This document shows positions 8,661 through 17,397 of a DNA stretch of 64,000 bases, in pieces. The translations under genes were made by a program, and so were the position numbers. The notes below the pieces were generated by a model. The model was not told the DNA's origin, ran no database searches, and saw only the letters and a program-made list of their open reading frames with translations. Numbering within the stretch: the first letter of the stretch is position 1; every line of letters begins with the position of its first letter. The stretch comes from Scatosoma sp045127595 (GTDB lineage: Bacteria > Bacillota > Clostridia > Christensenellales > Borkfalkiaceae). The stretch is from contig JBGVQS010000025.1 in NCBI GenBank assembly GCA_045127595.1, positions 1 through 64,000 of the forward strand, read 5' to 3'.

Positions 8661-10493
8661 TTATTTCTCCTTTGGAATTCGAATCGTTACAAGCGTACCC
8701 TTGTCCTTTTCGCTCTTAATATCTACACTGCCGCCGCACATAACGTCCAAGCGGTACTTCACGTTTTCAATGCCAATATGTTTACGCCCGTCGGACATCG
8801 GTGCGGCAGGATCAAAGCCCACCCCGTCGTCCTCGATCGTAACGTAATCGTTGTCTTCGTCGGAAAAGCTTGAAATCTTCACTTTCCCTTTTGCCTTATG
8901 ATAACGAATCCCGTGATTTACAGCGTTTTCCACCAACGGCTGCACCGTCAATGCAGGCAACGTGAAATCCGTCGCTTGAATATCGTATTCAAATTGCAAA
9001 TCATCGCCGTAGCGGAGCTTTTCAAGCTCGATATAGTGGCTCAAATGATGAAGCTCGTCTTCAAACTCAATCGTCTTTCTCTCGTTCAAGGCTCCCATAT
9101 TCCCCCGCAAATACCGCGAGAAATCAATCGTCGCCTTTTCCGCACGCTTGGGATCAACCACGCAAAGCTCGGCGATGCTATTGAGCGAATTGTATAAGAA
9201 ATGCGGTTGAATTTGCGAGATCATTACAGCAATGCTCTTGTTCTTTAATTCCGTTTCCATTTCCTTCGTACGAATCGACATTTTATAATTCAAAATGATT
9301 GTATAAATACCAAACAAAATGGCAACTACGAGCATACCGATAAACACTGATTTTGAAAGGTACAACCCGCCCCAAAGCGCAAATCTTGCGCCGAAATAGT
9401 CCACCAAAACGCAAAGCATACTCACCAAACTGCTCACCAGCACGACGCGTACGCCCTTCCTTATGGAACGCATTTCTTGAATGCAGAAAACAAAGAGTAT
9501 CGCCACGATTACGGCATATACGATATGCCAGTAGAAGACAATATCAAATATACGCACAACCTTCCGCGCGGCAAGTACGGCAAAGGTGATTGTGGTTGCC
9601 CCCAAACCGATTTGAAGCATAGAGGAAATCTTCTTCTTTTTCCCCGACAAACAGCACGTCGCAAATACCCCCAAGAAGAAATGGGATAGAATTTGACAAA
9701 AACAAAGCGCTGTCGTGTTAAATGGCGCATGCTCATTCCATAAGAATACGTCCACTACGTCTAAAATATAAAAACCGCCAGTGAAAAAAGCCCAAAAACC
9801 GATAACCCAAAGCAAATGCGCAATCCGCAACTTCGCAAAGAATGCCACGAATGTCAAAATGAATACGCCCAACCCAATTGCGACGAAAGCAAAACCGATA
9901 TATCGGTAGGCGTCGTAATCTTTTTTCAGCGTTTTTCCAAGCAACGTAGGAGTTTCCGTGCGTACGTTTTCTAAAAATTGATCAATTGCCAATTCGTTTC
10001 CGTGATCGTGTGGGTTAGAAATCACAATTTCCACCACCCCGTCCGCCATTTCAGGGAAGGTGAACGCCGACCAAAACGCCCCGCACGCATCTACGCCGAT
10101 ATGAGGATTTTCCGCATCGAAAAGTACCTTTCCTTCTCCAAGTCGAATTCCCACGGAGATATGGTTACAGTAAAAATTCAACGTATAGCCCGAAACATTA
10201 TCGGTATAAACTTCCCCATCGGGCGTCGTGAAAATAAATTTCCCGCGCAACGTTACGTCCCCACTCGTAGCACTAATATGTCCGTCTTCGGGAATGGGTT
10301 TCCAATCGCCGTCTTCTATCTTGTATTGCCCGCTAAATTTCGCAGAAAGCAAACTTGCGCCTTTTGAAACGGACGTATTTGTCGAGATGACCCCCAACGA
10401 CACCGCACATATTGCGATAAATAAAAGACAACCGATTAGCCCAAGGGGCAATTTCTTTATTGTCCTTATCAATTTTTTCCAAAAGTGTTTCAT
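8661..10493 (-). CDS. LytS/7TM-type sensor histidine kinase
   Basis: 610 aa integral-membrane kinase. Residues 1-40 hold a first membrane helix, residues about 40-190 an extracytoplasmic beta-rich sensor domain, and about 195-400 a block of roughly seven hydrophobic helices, a 7TMR-like layout. The cytoplasmic part has the His_kinase motif HFLYNSLNS with phospho-acceptor His near 431. An N box (QPLVENAVNHG, about 515-525) and a G box (DDGVGFDP) complete the HATPase domain. The ATG follows AAAGGAGAATTC. The cognate regulator is the next gene. The large external domain suggests detection of a surface or extracellular cue. The signal is unknown. Confidence 0.93.
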   Translation of the reverse strand: MKHFWKKLIRTIKKLPLGLIGCLLFIAICAVSLGVISTNTSVSKGASLLSAKFSGQYKIEDGDWKPIPEDGHISATSGDVTLRGKFIFTTPDGEVYTDNVSGYTLNFYCNHISVGIRLGEGKVLFDAENPHIGVDACGAFWSAFTFPEMADGVVEIVISNPHDHGNELAIDQFLENVRTETPTLLGKTLKKDYDAYRYIGFAFVAIGLGVFILTFVAFFAKLRIAHLLWVIGFWAFFTGGFYILDVVDVFLWNEHAPFNTTALCFCQILSHFFLGVFATCCLSGKKKKISSMLQIGLGATTITFAVLAARKVVRIFDIVFYWHIVYAVIVAILFVFCIQEMRSIRKGVRVVLVSSLVSMLCVLVDYFGARFALWGGLYLSKSVFIGMLVVAILFGIYTIILNYKMSIRTKEMETELKNKSIAVMISQIQPHFLYNSLNSIAELCVVDPKRAEKATIDFSRYLRGNMGALNERKTIEFEDELHHLSHYIELEKLRYGDDLQFEYDIQATDFTLPALTVQPLVENAVNHGIRYHKAKGKVKISSFSDEDNDYVTIEDDGVGFDPAAPMSDGRKHIGIENVKYRLDVMCGGSVDIKSEKDKGTLVTIRIPKEK

Positions 10494-10577
10494 GATGAAT
10501 TCTCCTTTATCGCGTTAAGTGCATCAAAAACAGCGGGAAACGCTACTTTTTTTCAAGTATGAATAATACGACAATAT

Positions 10578-10596
10578 CCCCGATTGCACTCGGGGA
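10578..10596 (-). terminator. Possible hairpin between membrane-protein and kinase genes
   Basis: CCCCGA-N7-TCGGGG forms a six-bp GC-rich stem in the 114-base gap before the kinase gene. On the minus strand it is not followed by a clean T-run. It may be a weak terminator, a processing site or an mRNA stabiliser. I saw no convincing promoter between it and the kinase start. Confidence 0.35.
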
Positions 10597-10607
10597 ATCT
10601 CGTCATT

Positions 10608-11051
10608 TTATTTTTTTAAGCTCTTGTTAATCTTCTTGCATTCACTTGCATAGAAGAACATAATGCTTGCATCCACAAGACAGGAGCAAAGGGTGCTAAT
10701 ATCATTCCACACGCTATCGGACTTGAAGAGTGCAACCACTACAACGAGCGCCATCAAGCAGTTTATAATCAAAATGATTTTTGCAAGAATGATATGTAAT
10801 TTGCCGCCGCTGGGTTTCGTTGCTTCTTTAATACCCTTAATACCCAAGTATGCGTTGATAAGCACAGAAATACTAATGCACGCTACAACGCCGATAATCA
10901 CAAGGTTTGCAAGCTTTTCTACAAACTCTTTTTCGTGCACGATCATTGCGATTTCGCCGGTTGCCGCACTCACGATAAGGGTAATTACATCAACAACTGC
11001 CACTACCAAAAGTAAGATACCATAAATATACAAAGTTGTGTTCTTTTTCAT
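10608..11051 (-). CDS. Small four-helix membrane protein of unknown function
   Basis: 147 aa. Hydrophobic helices lie at about residues 8-32, 45-70, 85-108 and 115-135. A short charged loop (HEKEFVEK) separates the first two helices and the C-terminus is basic (KKINKSLKK). There is no signal peptidase site, no pilin-like motif and no Cys pair. I do not recognise a family. The gene starts 26 bases after the last of the five paralogs and shares their operon, so a membrane-anchor or accessory role for that set is possible. It is also the last gene before the only sizeable gap in the leftward run. Confidence 0.75.
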   Translation of the reverse strand: MKKNTTLYIYGILLLVVAVVDVITLIVSAATGEIAMIVHEKEFVEKLANLVIIGVVACISISVLINAYLGIKGIKEATKPSGGKLHIILAKIILIINCLMALVVVVALFKSDSVWNDISTLCSCLVDASIMFFYASECKKINKSLKK

Positions 11052-11076
11052 TGTTATCCCCTATTTTTAATTTTTT

Positions 11077-12501
11077 TTACTTTAAGCTCGAAAGAGTTTT
11101 TTCGTTGCTATCCGCTTTATATTCTATGGGCGGAACGACGTTCATATCGTTTTCTTCATTCAAGATGATATTGAGCTGTTCGCTTTCATGCACCTTGATT
11201 TCGGGGTACAATTTACCAAATTCTTCTTGCGCACCTTTGATTGCGTCGTTCATTGCGCCTTCGTCCCCTTTCACTAGTTCGCGGATTACGTCGGCGTTTT
11301 GCATAACGATATAGCCTTTGCCGTAATCGCCAAGTTGGTTTTCGTTAAAGGCAACGGGCGTAGCGCGGTTCAAGATAATATCCGTAAATTTTTGCGCTAC
11401 GATAATTTGTTGCTTCAAATCGGTGATACGAAGGTTCTTCGCCGCTTGGAATGCCGCCTTGAATATCGTTTTCACGCCATCCTTAATAATCTTTTCCACT
11501 TCATCGTTGTACACGTTGGAATCTTCCCATTCGTCGCAAAGCTCGCAAATCTTTTTCGCTTCTTCCATCATAGGCGTATAGGCTTGTGCAGGGAGCATAA
11601 GCTTACGCGTCATTCCCAATCTTTGGTTGGGCGCATCCTTGTTAACCACTTCCATGAACGCGTTTACCACTTCACCTTTGAAATTCTCTTGTGCATTAAG
11701 AAGTGTCCATTGTTCTTTCATGGTAAGATTGTCTTCTGCTTTATTCTTCGCTTGCTCGACTTCTTCTTGCTGTTGATTTTTCTTTTGTTGTTCATATTCC
11801 AAGAGTTTATCTTCGGCTTCGCGTTCTGCTTGCCCTAACGCCATATTTTCGCGCAAATTTTGCGCCGCTCTCGCTCTTTCCTCTTGAATTTGTTGCATTT
11901 GCGCGATATCCGAACTCGGCAGGTCGTCCTTATACGCACCGCATCTTTCAGCAAAAGTTTCCTTCGAATCGCCCGTCATAGACATCATCAAGTTTTTAAG
12001 CACCTTCATCGTATCGCGTTCAGCGGTATACTGACGGTGATTATAGAACCATTCTAAAAACCAACGCTTCGCGTGCGCTTCCTCCAACGCACGGTACACG
12101 GGCAAAAGGGTAGCATAAATTTGGTCTTTTGCCATCTTTGCATCTTCTTCGCTCACAGAGGCCTTAATCCGAGGCAACGGTGAATCCTTCTTTCCCTGCC
12201 CGTTCAAGGCTACCTTCCACCAATCCGTATCAAAACTCGTCGAGTTAAAGCGCACGATTCCCCACGTTTTTTCTTCTTCGGTCATATCATCGCTTCCCAA
12301 ATAGAGGAAATCACCAGAGTCGTTTTGACGGGATCCCATCAAGCCTTGAATCCAGCACTTGATGTGATCGGTGAATAAATAGTATGTGTTTTTTGGATTA
12401 CTATATTGATATTTTTCATTCATTTGGATAGTGCCCATGTTGGAAATGAAGGTTTCCCAATTCTTTAATTCAATCGCTTTATCCATAAGTGTTTTTTTCA
12501 T
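11077..12501 (-). CDS. Paralog family member P5 (subfamily B), unknown function
   Basis: 474 aa, hydrophilic, predicted mostly helical, with no signal peptide or membrane helix. It shares with P4 an N-terminal block (QMNEKYQY) and the central motif EWFYNHRQYTAERD. With all five paralogs it shares a C-terminal block: an AF-rich helix, then QIIVAQKFTDIILNRATPV, then a Tyr/Gly motif (GKGYIVM). Residues about 210-280 are an Arg/Glu/Gln-rich coiled coil that P4 lacks. The tail after the shared core is short and ends in SSLK. The start is the ATG at 12501, after a GAGGAAAGG-like site. The family is not recognised. The position between P4 and a small membrane protein supports a shared operon. Confidence 0.82.
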   Translation of the reverse strand: MKKTLMDKAIELKNWETFISNMGTIQMNEKYQYSNPKNTYYLFTDHIKCWIQGLMGSRQNDSGDFLYLGSDDMTEEEKTWGIVRFNSTSFDTDWWKVALNGQGKKDSPLPRIKASVSEEDAKMAKDQIYATLLPVYRALEEAHAKRWFLEWFYNHRQYTAERDTMKVLKNLMMSMTGDSKETFAERCGAYKDDLPSSDIAQMQQIQEERARAAQNLRENMALGQAEREAEDKLLEYEQQKKNQQQEEVEQAKNKAEDNLTMKEQWTLLNAQENFKGEVVNAFMEVVNKDAPNQRLGMTRKLMLPAQAYTPMMEEAKKICELCDEWEDSNVYNDEVEKIIKDGVKTIFKAAFQAAKNLRITDLKQQIIVAQKFTDIILNRATPVAFNENQLGDYGKGYIVMQNADVIRELVKGDEGAMNDAIKGAQEEFGKLYPEIKVHESEQLNIILNEENDMNVVPPIEYKADSNEKTLSSLK

Positions 12502-12526
12502 ACTTCTTAGCCTTTCCTCATATAAT

Positions 12527-14203
12527 TTACTTTTTAATTTGCGCTTCGCTATTCACAACTACGTTTTCTACCACGGGTGCGACAATGGGAGCGTTCTTGT
12601 TATTTTCCAAATCGACGTCAGGGGCATTTATCGCGGGTTCTTTCTTATCGTTGGGCATCTTCAACATATCGTCTCTGCTTTCCGGGTTATAATTCGGGAA
12701 TTTCTCTTCGAATTCTTTGTCCATCTTACGGCAAAGATTTTCTTCTGCGGCAGAATTTAAAGGGACTCCCTTTGTAATGTTATTATACACTGCCTTCCAT
12801 CTACGCACGTTTTCGTTGATAACCTTCGAAACCGCCGTATTGTTAATTTGCGCGTTGCCTTGCTTATCCGGAGCTATCAAACGTTGCATATCGGTAAGCA
12901 CTTTTCCTTCTTCCTTCAAAACGGCACGATCCTTGCTCGGACGATAGCCGATTTTATAAACTTGGGGAAGTTCTCTCAATTCGCCGCGGTACAAAATTCT
13001 AAATTCCTTTTGCGCTTCTGCGAAAGCTTTTTGTACTTCTTCCGCCGTATATTTGCCGCCGCTCTTTGCGTTCAAGAATTCAAGCACTTTCTTTTCGCTT
13101 TCCAAAACGGCGTAGCCCCTACCGTATTGACCGTATTTTTGTTTATTAAAACCAACGGGGGTCATTTGAGTCAACGCAACGTCTGCGAGCTTTTGCGCGG
13201 AAATGATTTGATCCTTCAACGTCTTCATGCCGAATACGGGAGCACCCGTTTGTTTAGCGGTTGATTCCAACGCATTGAACGCCGTACGGAACATATCTTG
13301 CGTCGCTTTTACCATGATCTTATCAATCACCGTCTTATCCGTTTCTTTTAATTGACCGTTTTCCGCGTTCGACATAACGATATCGTAAGTTTCGCACGTT
13401 TCTTTCGCAAGCTTTCTCAAAGGTGCGTCTACGTAATGCAAAACCGACACTTTTTCTTTGCTCACATCCACCGTGCTATTTTCAATCGCTTCCACGAATT
13501 TATCCACCAACATCTCGACGTTTGCTTCCGTGCGGAATTGTTCAAATTTTTCCGCCGACGTCAATTTCTTTTCCACGTACGGCTCCGATTCGGGGATTAC
13601 TTTTGTTTCCGTAATATCCTTTTTGCTGTAGAGTACCGTATGTTTTCTCAAATGCTCTTTCAATTCGTCTTTCGAATAGCCGCCAATAGACGTGATAAGA
13701 TTTTCAAGTACCTTCACTGCGTCGCGTTCCGCGGTGTACTGCTTGTGATTATAGAACCACTCGAAAATCGAACGATTATTATAGCTGTCCTTCAAGGTAC
13801 GGTACGCAGAGAATAAATGTTCTTCCACTTCGTCTCTCATTTCTTTGAGCGCGGGATCGATTTTATCTTCTACGGGCGGTTTTACGTTTTCAAGGAAAGG
13901 CAATGGATTGCTGCCTTCCTTCGCGCCCTTCAAGGCAACCGTCCACCAATCTTCCTTCAAGTCCGTCAAGCCCTTACTCCACGTATTCTTTTCTTCTCCC
14001 AAAGATTGAAGGTTGCCTTCTGCGTCGGTGTATTTGCCGAATACGTTTTCCACAAAACCCTTCACGTACGCAGTCAAGCGTTCGTAGATATTGTTAGAAT
14101 CCTTATATTCATAGTGCTCATTCATAGGAATGTTGTTGATCGTCGAAATTTTCTTTCTCCATTCGCGCAATTCTTCAATTGTTTGAAGTCTATTTTTAGG
14201 CAT
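12527..14203 (-). CDS. Paralog family member P4 (subfamily B), unknown function
   Basis: 558 aa, the longest of the set; soluble, helical, no export signal. The N-terminal block IPMNEHYEY and the central EWFYNHKQYTAERD closely match P5. The C-terminal family block is present (LKDQIISAQKLADVAL, then TQMTPVGF and YGRGYAVLE). A roughly 120-residue extension follows it; this extension includes QRLIAPDKQGN and ends in a Pro/Val/Asn-rich tail (APVVENVVVNSEAQIKK). The start lies behind AGGAGAAAAAATATT, nearly the same initiation region as P2 and P3, which suggests descent by tandem duplication. Function unknown. Confidence 0.82.
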   Translation of the reverse strand: MPKNRLQTIEELREWRKKISTINNIPMNEHYEYKDSNNIYERLTAYVKGFVENVFGKYTDAEGNLQSLGEEKNTWSKGLTDLKEDWWTVALKGAKEGSNPLPFLENVKPPVEDKIDPALKEMRDEVEEHLFSAYRTLKDSYNNRSIFEWFYNHKQYTAERDAVKVLENLITSIGGYSKDELKEHLRKHTVLYSKKDITETKVIPESEPYVEKKLTSAEKFEQFRTEANVEMLVDKFVEAIENSTVDVSKEKVSVLHYVDAPLRKLAKETCETYDIVMSNAENGQLKETDKTVIDKIMVKATQDMFRTAFNALESTAKQTGAPVFGMKTLKDQIISAQKLADVALTQMTPVGFNKQKYGQYGRGYAVLESEKKVLEFLNAKSGGKYTAEEVQKAFAEAQKEFRILYRGELRELPQVYKIGYRPSKDRAVLKEEGKVLTDMQRLIAPDKQGNAQINNTAVSKVINENVRRWKAVYNNITKGVPLNSAAEENLCRKMDKEFEEKFPNYNPESRDDMLKMPNDKKEPAINAPDVDLENNKNAPIVAPVVENVVVNSEAQIKK

Positions 14204-14229
14204 AATATTTTTTCTCCTTTTTTTATTCT

Positions 14230-15672
14230 TTAATTTGTTTTAATTTTGGAAACTTCCACCTTGGGAAGGTTCTCAACGGGTTCAACTACGACGTTATTTT
14301 CGGGAATAACGTTCACTTCGTTTACGTTGATTTTTTGTGGCTGCATTTCTTCGTAGCTCTTCTTTGCTTCCGTAAAGACGGGCTCCGTGCCGTCCATGCC
14401 GGTAATGTCCGCAAATGCTTCCGCATTCTTCAATACGTAGCCGTTCGTAAATTCTTCGTACTTTTTCGGATCGATGGCTGCGGGAGAAAGTCTCTTCATC
14501 ATTACGTCCGTCATTACTTGCGCCGCTACGAGTTGCGCGCTGGGATCCATATAACCAAGCGACGCCACGTTCGAATAGGCTTGCTTGAACACCTGCTTTA
14601 CGTTCTCGATCATTTGCTTTTCCGGGCTTCTACCGTCTGAAACGCCCTCGTCAAATCTTTCGTTCGCCTGTTGCGCGGTTTTAATCATCAATTTGAGAAT
14701 AATCGAAGAAATCATGTTCCGTTGCAACGACTTTTCCCATCTGCAACGGGGAAGTTCTTTCACGATCTCGTCGATCATCTTTTCTTGCTCAACCTTGCTC
14801 GAAGCAATCGGCTGCAATGTTTCGTGTACGTTCGAAATCTCACGGCGTTTTTCTTCTTCCTGCGCATGCTGTTTTTCCATTTCGTCCATGTTCTTTCTTT
14901 TGCGAACAAGTTCTACGGTTTTATACACGTTCGTCATAAGCGACTTATCGTGCTCAGCAAGCACTTCCGATACGGGGAAACCACGCATGGTAAGATTCGC
15001 AAATCTCTCCATCATTTGATTATAGTAGGCCTTTTCGTCGCTATTTAAGAAGGGGTGACGCACTCTCCACCAAAAACCTCTCTTTTCACGCACCAATGTC
15101 ATCGTGGTCGCCGCCGTAACAAAGGTACCGAGCTTTTTTCTTTCTGCATATCCAAGGTTTTGCGGGTCCTCTACGGTGCTGAAACTATTATACGCATGAT
15201 TCGTAATTCTCTCCATTTCCGCAATCGAGAGTTCTTCGTTGATAATGCTTTCCGCCCAAATTGCGGATAAATCGCGATCAAATCTCTTCGTAAGGTCAAC
15301 TAAGTGATTCAAAAGTTTCTCTTGGTGAATCCCTTCGAAAGGTTTGCGTTTTCGATCATATTCCGTTTCTTCCTTGCGAAACACCATAATTTCTTCAAAG
15401 TCTTGAAGGAATTTCGGGATATTCAATTCGGGCAACGAGTAGTAGCCCGTTTCGTTGATTTTCAAGCCGTTCTTAACCGTTTGGATAAGCGCGGTTGCCA
15501 CAGTTCTATGATAAAGGATTGCTCGTTGCGCCTTCTTTTTTTGCTTTTGAAAAAAATGCAAGTCAAGCCCTTTAAACTTTTTAGGCGGAGTTTCAAGCAA
15601 TGCTCTCGTTAGCGTTGCTTCGTGCTCATTATTAAACTCTGTAATTTTGTCATCTAATGCATTTCCGGGCAT
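14230..15672 (-). CDS. Paralog family member P3 (subfamily A), unknown function
   Basis: 480 aa from the ATG at 15672, seven bases after AGGAG; a GTG six codons upstream overlaps that site and is unlikely. Subfamily A features are a GYYSLPELNI strand/helix near residue 90, an FEEIM motif, IWAESI, and an aromatic/basic centre (RGFWWRVRHP). The family C-terminal block follows (QLVAAQVMTDVMMKRLSPA, then NGYVL). A charged linker (EKQHAQEEEKRRE) lies mid-protein. The tail is Asn/Val/Pro-rich (IPENNVVVEPVENLP) and ends in KIKTN. No catalytic motif or membrane segment is visible. The distance to its neighbours is about 30 bases on each side. Confidence 0.82.
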   Translation of the reverse strand: MPGNALDDKITEFNNEHEATLTRALLETPPKKFKGLDLHFFQKQKKKAQRAILYHRTVATALIQTVKNGLKINETGYYSLPELNIPKFLQDFEEIMVFRKEETEYDRKRKPFEGIHQEKLLNHLVDLTKRFDRDLSAIWAESIINEELSIAEMERITNHAYNSFSTVEDPQNLGYAERKKLGTFVTAATTMTLVREKRGFWWRVRHPFLNSDEKAYYNQMMERFANLTMRGFPVSEVLAEHDKSLMTNVYKTVELVRKRKNMDEMEKQHAQEEEKRREISNVHETLQPIASSKVEQEKMIDEIVKELPRCRWEKSLQRNMISSIILKLMIKTAQQANERFDEGVSDGRSPEKQMIENVKQVFKQAYSNVASLGYMDPSAQLVAAQVMTDVMMKRLSPAAIDPKKYEEFTNGYVLKNAEAFADITGMDGTEPVFTEAKKSYEEMQPQKINVNEVNVIPENNVVVEPVENLPKVEVSKIKTN

Positions 15673-15701
15673 ATTTTTTCTCCTAAACACTTGTACTTTG
15701 C

Positions 15702-17195
15702 TTATTTTTGATTGATGCGGATTTGATTTTCCATAGGTACGTTTTCGATAGGTTTTACCAACTCATCGTCGAAGTCATTGATCAGCACGGACATATCTTC
15801 ACGCAAATCGTTATCGTACATTTCCTTCGCTTCTTTGAAAACGGGATCATTTCTAACCATGTCAACCGAATCCGCGCAGTGGCTCAGATGGTTTAACGGG
15901 TAGCACTTTGCGAACTCCGCGAGTTTTTCTTGTTCGAAATACACGGGAGAATAGTTCTTCATCACGATATCCGTCATCCTTTGTGCGGCGAAAAGTCGAA
16001 GTGCATACTTGTCTTTTTCGTAACCGTAGAGCATTTGCGATAATTCAAACGCCGTTTTAAATACGTGCTTTACGTGATCGATCATGGCGAGTCTTTGCTC
16101 CTTGCCGTTCATGATTTCCAAATCGTACTTATTATTCGCCGTTTGCACTTCTAAGAGCAATCGCTCTGCTATCCCTTTCGTCATGGTTTTTAATATCGGC
16201 CCTCTATATATGCCGCCTTTGGGGAAGGATTCCTCAAGCTTTAAGGCAAGCGCCGTTTCGTTCATCGTCGCGTGCTTCATTTTTTCCCCTACTTTGGAAA
16301 TGATGGGCGCTTTTGGCTTACTCTCTACAATCACGTTATTGTTTTCTACTACATTCACTTTTTGGGAAACGCCTTGCTTCACTTCTTGGGATTGAGACTT
16401 AGGAATCCCCGCGTTCTTCATCCTTTGTCTTTGCTTATAGCTTTTAACGCTTGCAAACGCGCTTTCCATGATCGATTTGTTGTTGGCATTCATCACCAAC
16501 TCCATCGGGTATCCTCTGCGCCCATATTCTTTAACCGTATTCTTAAGCGTTCTTAAAAACTTTTTTTCTCTATAATTGTCGATAGGGTGGCGCATTCTCC
16601 AAAAACGACCGCGGTTTTCACGGATTTTTTCCATCGCCCCCTTCGATCTCAAGACGTTGAGAAGGTGCTTGGATTCTTCGTAGCCAACCTCTCTTGCCCC
16701 CACGTTTTGAAGGGCTTGTATGGACGCTTCCGCAACCACCTTCATCTCGTACACCGTGTATTTTTCTGCGAGTACGTTTTTCGCCCAAATTTCGTGCAAA
16801 GGTTTGTTGTAGGTTTCCGTCGTTTCTTCAATGATTCGATTCACCGCTTTTGTGAAGCTTGCGCCGCCGTAAGGAGTGCGTGCTTCCAAAGCTTTCGAAT
16901 CTTCATGCTTCGCTTGCATGAGAGCTTCGAAATCGCGCACGAATTGAAGGATATCCAACGAAGGGAAATCATACGTACCGTCCAAACGCATTTTTGCCGT
17001 ATTGTCGAGCGCTTGCACGTAGGTAAGCGCCAAGCCCCTTAAATAAGCAAGCGCTTTTTTGTCGGTTGCCTCTTTATCCAAAAGGAAACCATCCAAATTA
17101 AGGAATTGATTTGATCTCAATTCAAGTTCTTCAAAATCAATAATGGCGTGATAGGTATCAAAAAACTGATTGATTTTTTCTTTCAAAGTCGGCAT
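15702..17195 (-). CDS. Paralog family member P2 (subfamily A), unknown function
   Basis: 497 aa, soluble and helix-rich. It has the subfamily A landmarks GTYDFPSLDI, FEALMQA, IWAKNV and the aromatic/basic centre RGRFWRMRHP followed by GRRGYPMELV. A Val/Asn/Pro segment (VNVVENNNVIVESKPKAP) lies in the middle and resembles the tails of P3 and P4. The C-terminal family block is LRLFAAQRMTDIVMKNYSPV. The protein ends in IRINQK after a PIENVPMEN segment. The start codon is preceded by AGGAGAAAAAATAT. Function is unknown; there is no sign of frameshift, so the gene looks intact and maintained. Confidence 0.82.
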   Translation of the reverse strand: MPTLKEKINQFFDTYHAIIDFEELELRSNQFLNLDGFLLDKEATDKKALAYLRGLALTYVQALDNTAKMRLDGTYDFPSLDILQFVRDFEALMQAKHEDSKALEARTPYGGASFTKAVNRIIEETTETYNKPLHEIWAKNVLAEKYTVYEMKVVAEASIQALQNVGAREVGYEESKHLLNVLRSKGAMEKIRENRGRFWRMRHPIDNYREKKFLRTLKNTVKEYGRRGYPMELVMNANNKSIMESAFASVKSYKQRQRMKNAGIPKSQSQEVKQGVSQKVNVVENNNVIVESKPKAPIISKVGEKMKHATMNETALALKLEESFPKGGIYRGPILKTMTKGIAERLLLEVQTANNKYDLEIMNGKEQRLAMIDHVKHVFKTAFELSQMLYGYEKDKYALRLFAAQRMTDIVMKNYSPVYFEQEKLAEFAKCYPLNHLSHCADSVDMVRNDPVFKEAKEMYDNDLREDMSVLINDFDDELVKPIENVPMENQIRINQK

Positions 17196-17218
17196 ATATT
17201 TTTTCTCCTACTCTCTTG

Positions 17219-17359
17219 TTAAGGTCTCTTTTGGGGTTGCCCATAATTCAACTGCTGTTTCACTTGGGGTGCGATTTCGTTCGCGTTGTTCGTGAATTCA
17301 TTCATCGAAGATCTCTTGTTAAAATCATTCAATAACGTTTCAAATTTCGGTTTACGCAT
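17219..17359 (-). CDS. 46-aa mini-ORF, possible deleted paralog
   Basis: A short ORF fills the gap between P1 and P2. It starts with ATG at 17359, nine bases after AAGGAG, and ends with TAA. The peptide begins MRKPKFETLLNDFNKRSS and ends in a Gln/Pro-rich stretch (APQVKQQLNYGQPQKRP). The beginning resembles the first residues of P1 (MPKKTFDQASRDFNENF) and the end resembles P1's tail (APQVHAAPQL). It could therefore be a paralog reduced to its two ends by internal deletion, or a genuine small protein carrying only the terminal signals. The good ribosome binding site favours translation. Confidence 0.6.
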   Translation of the reverse strand: MRKPKFETLLNDFNKRSSMNEFTNNANEIAPQVKQQLNYGQPQKRP

Positions 17360-17397
17360 CTTTTTTATCTCCTTGGCGTTGCCGCCAACCGCTCGTT

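Noticed and set aside
10530..10555. AGCG-CGCT hairpin with nearby T-run before the kinase gene
   Set aside because: A four-bp stem is too weak to call a terminator.
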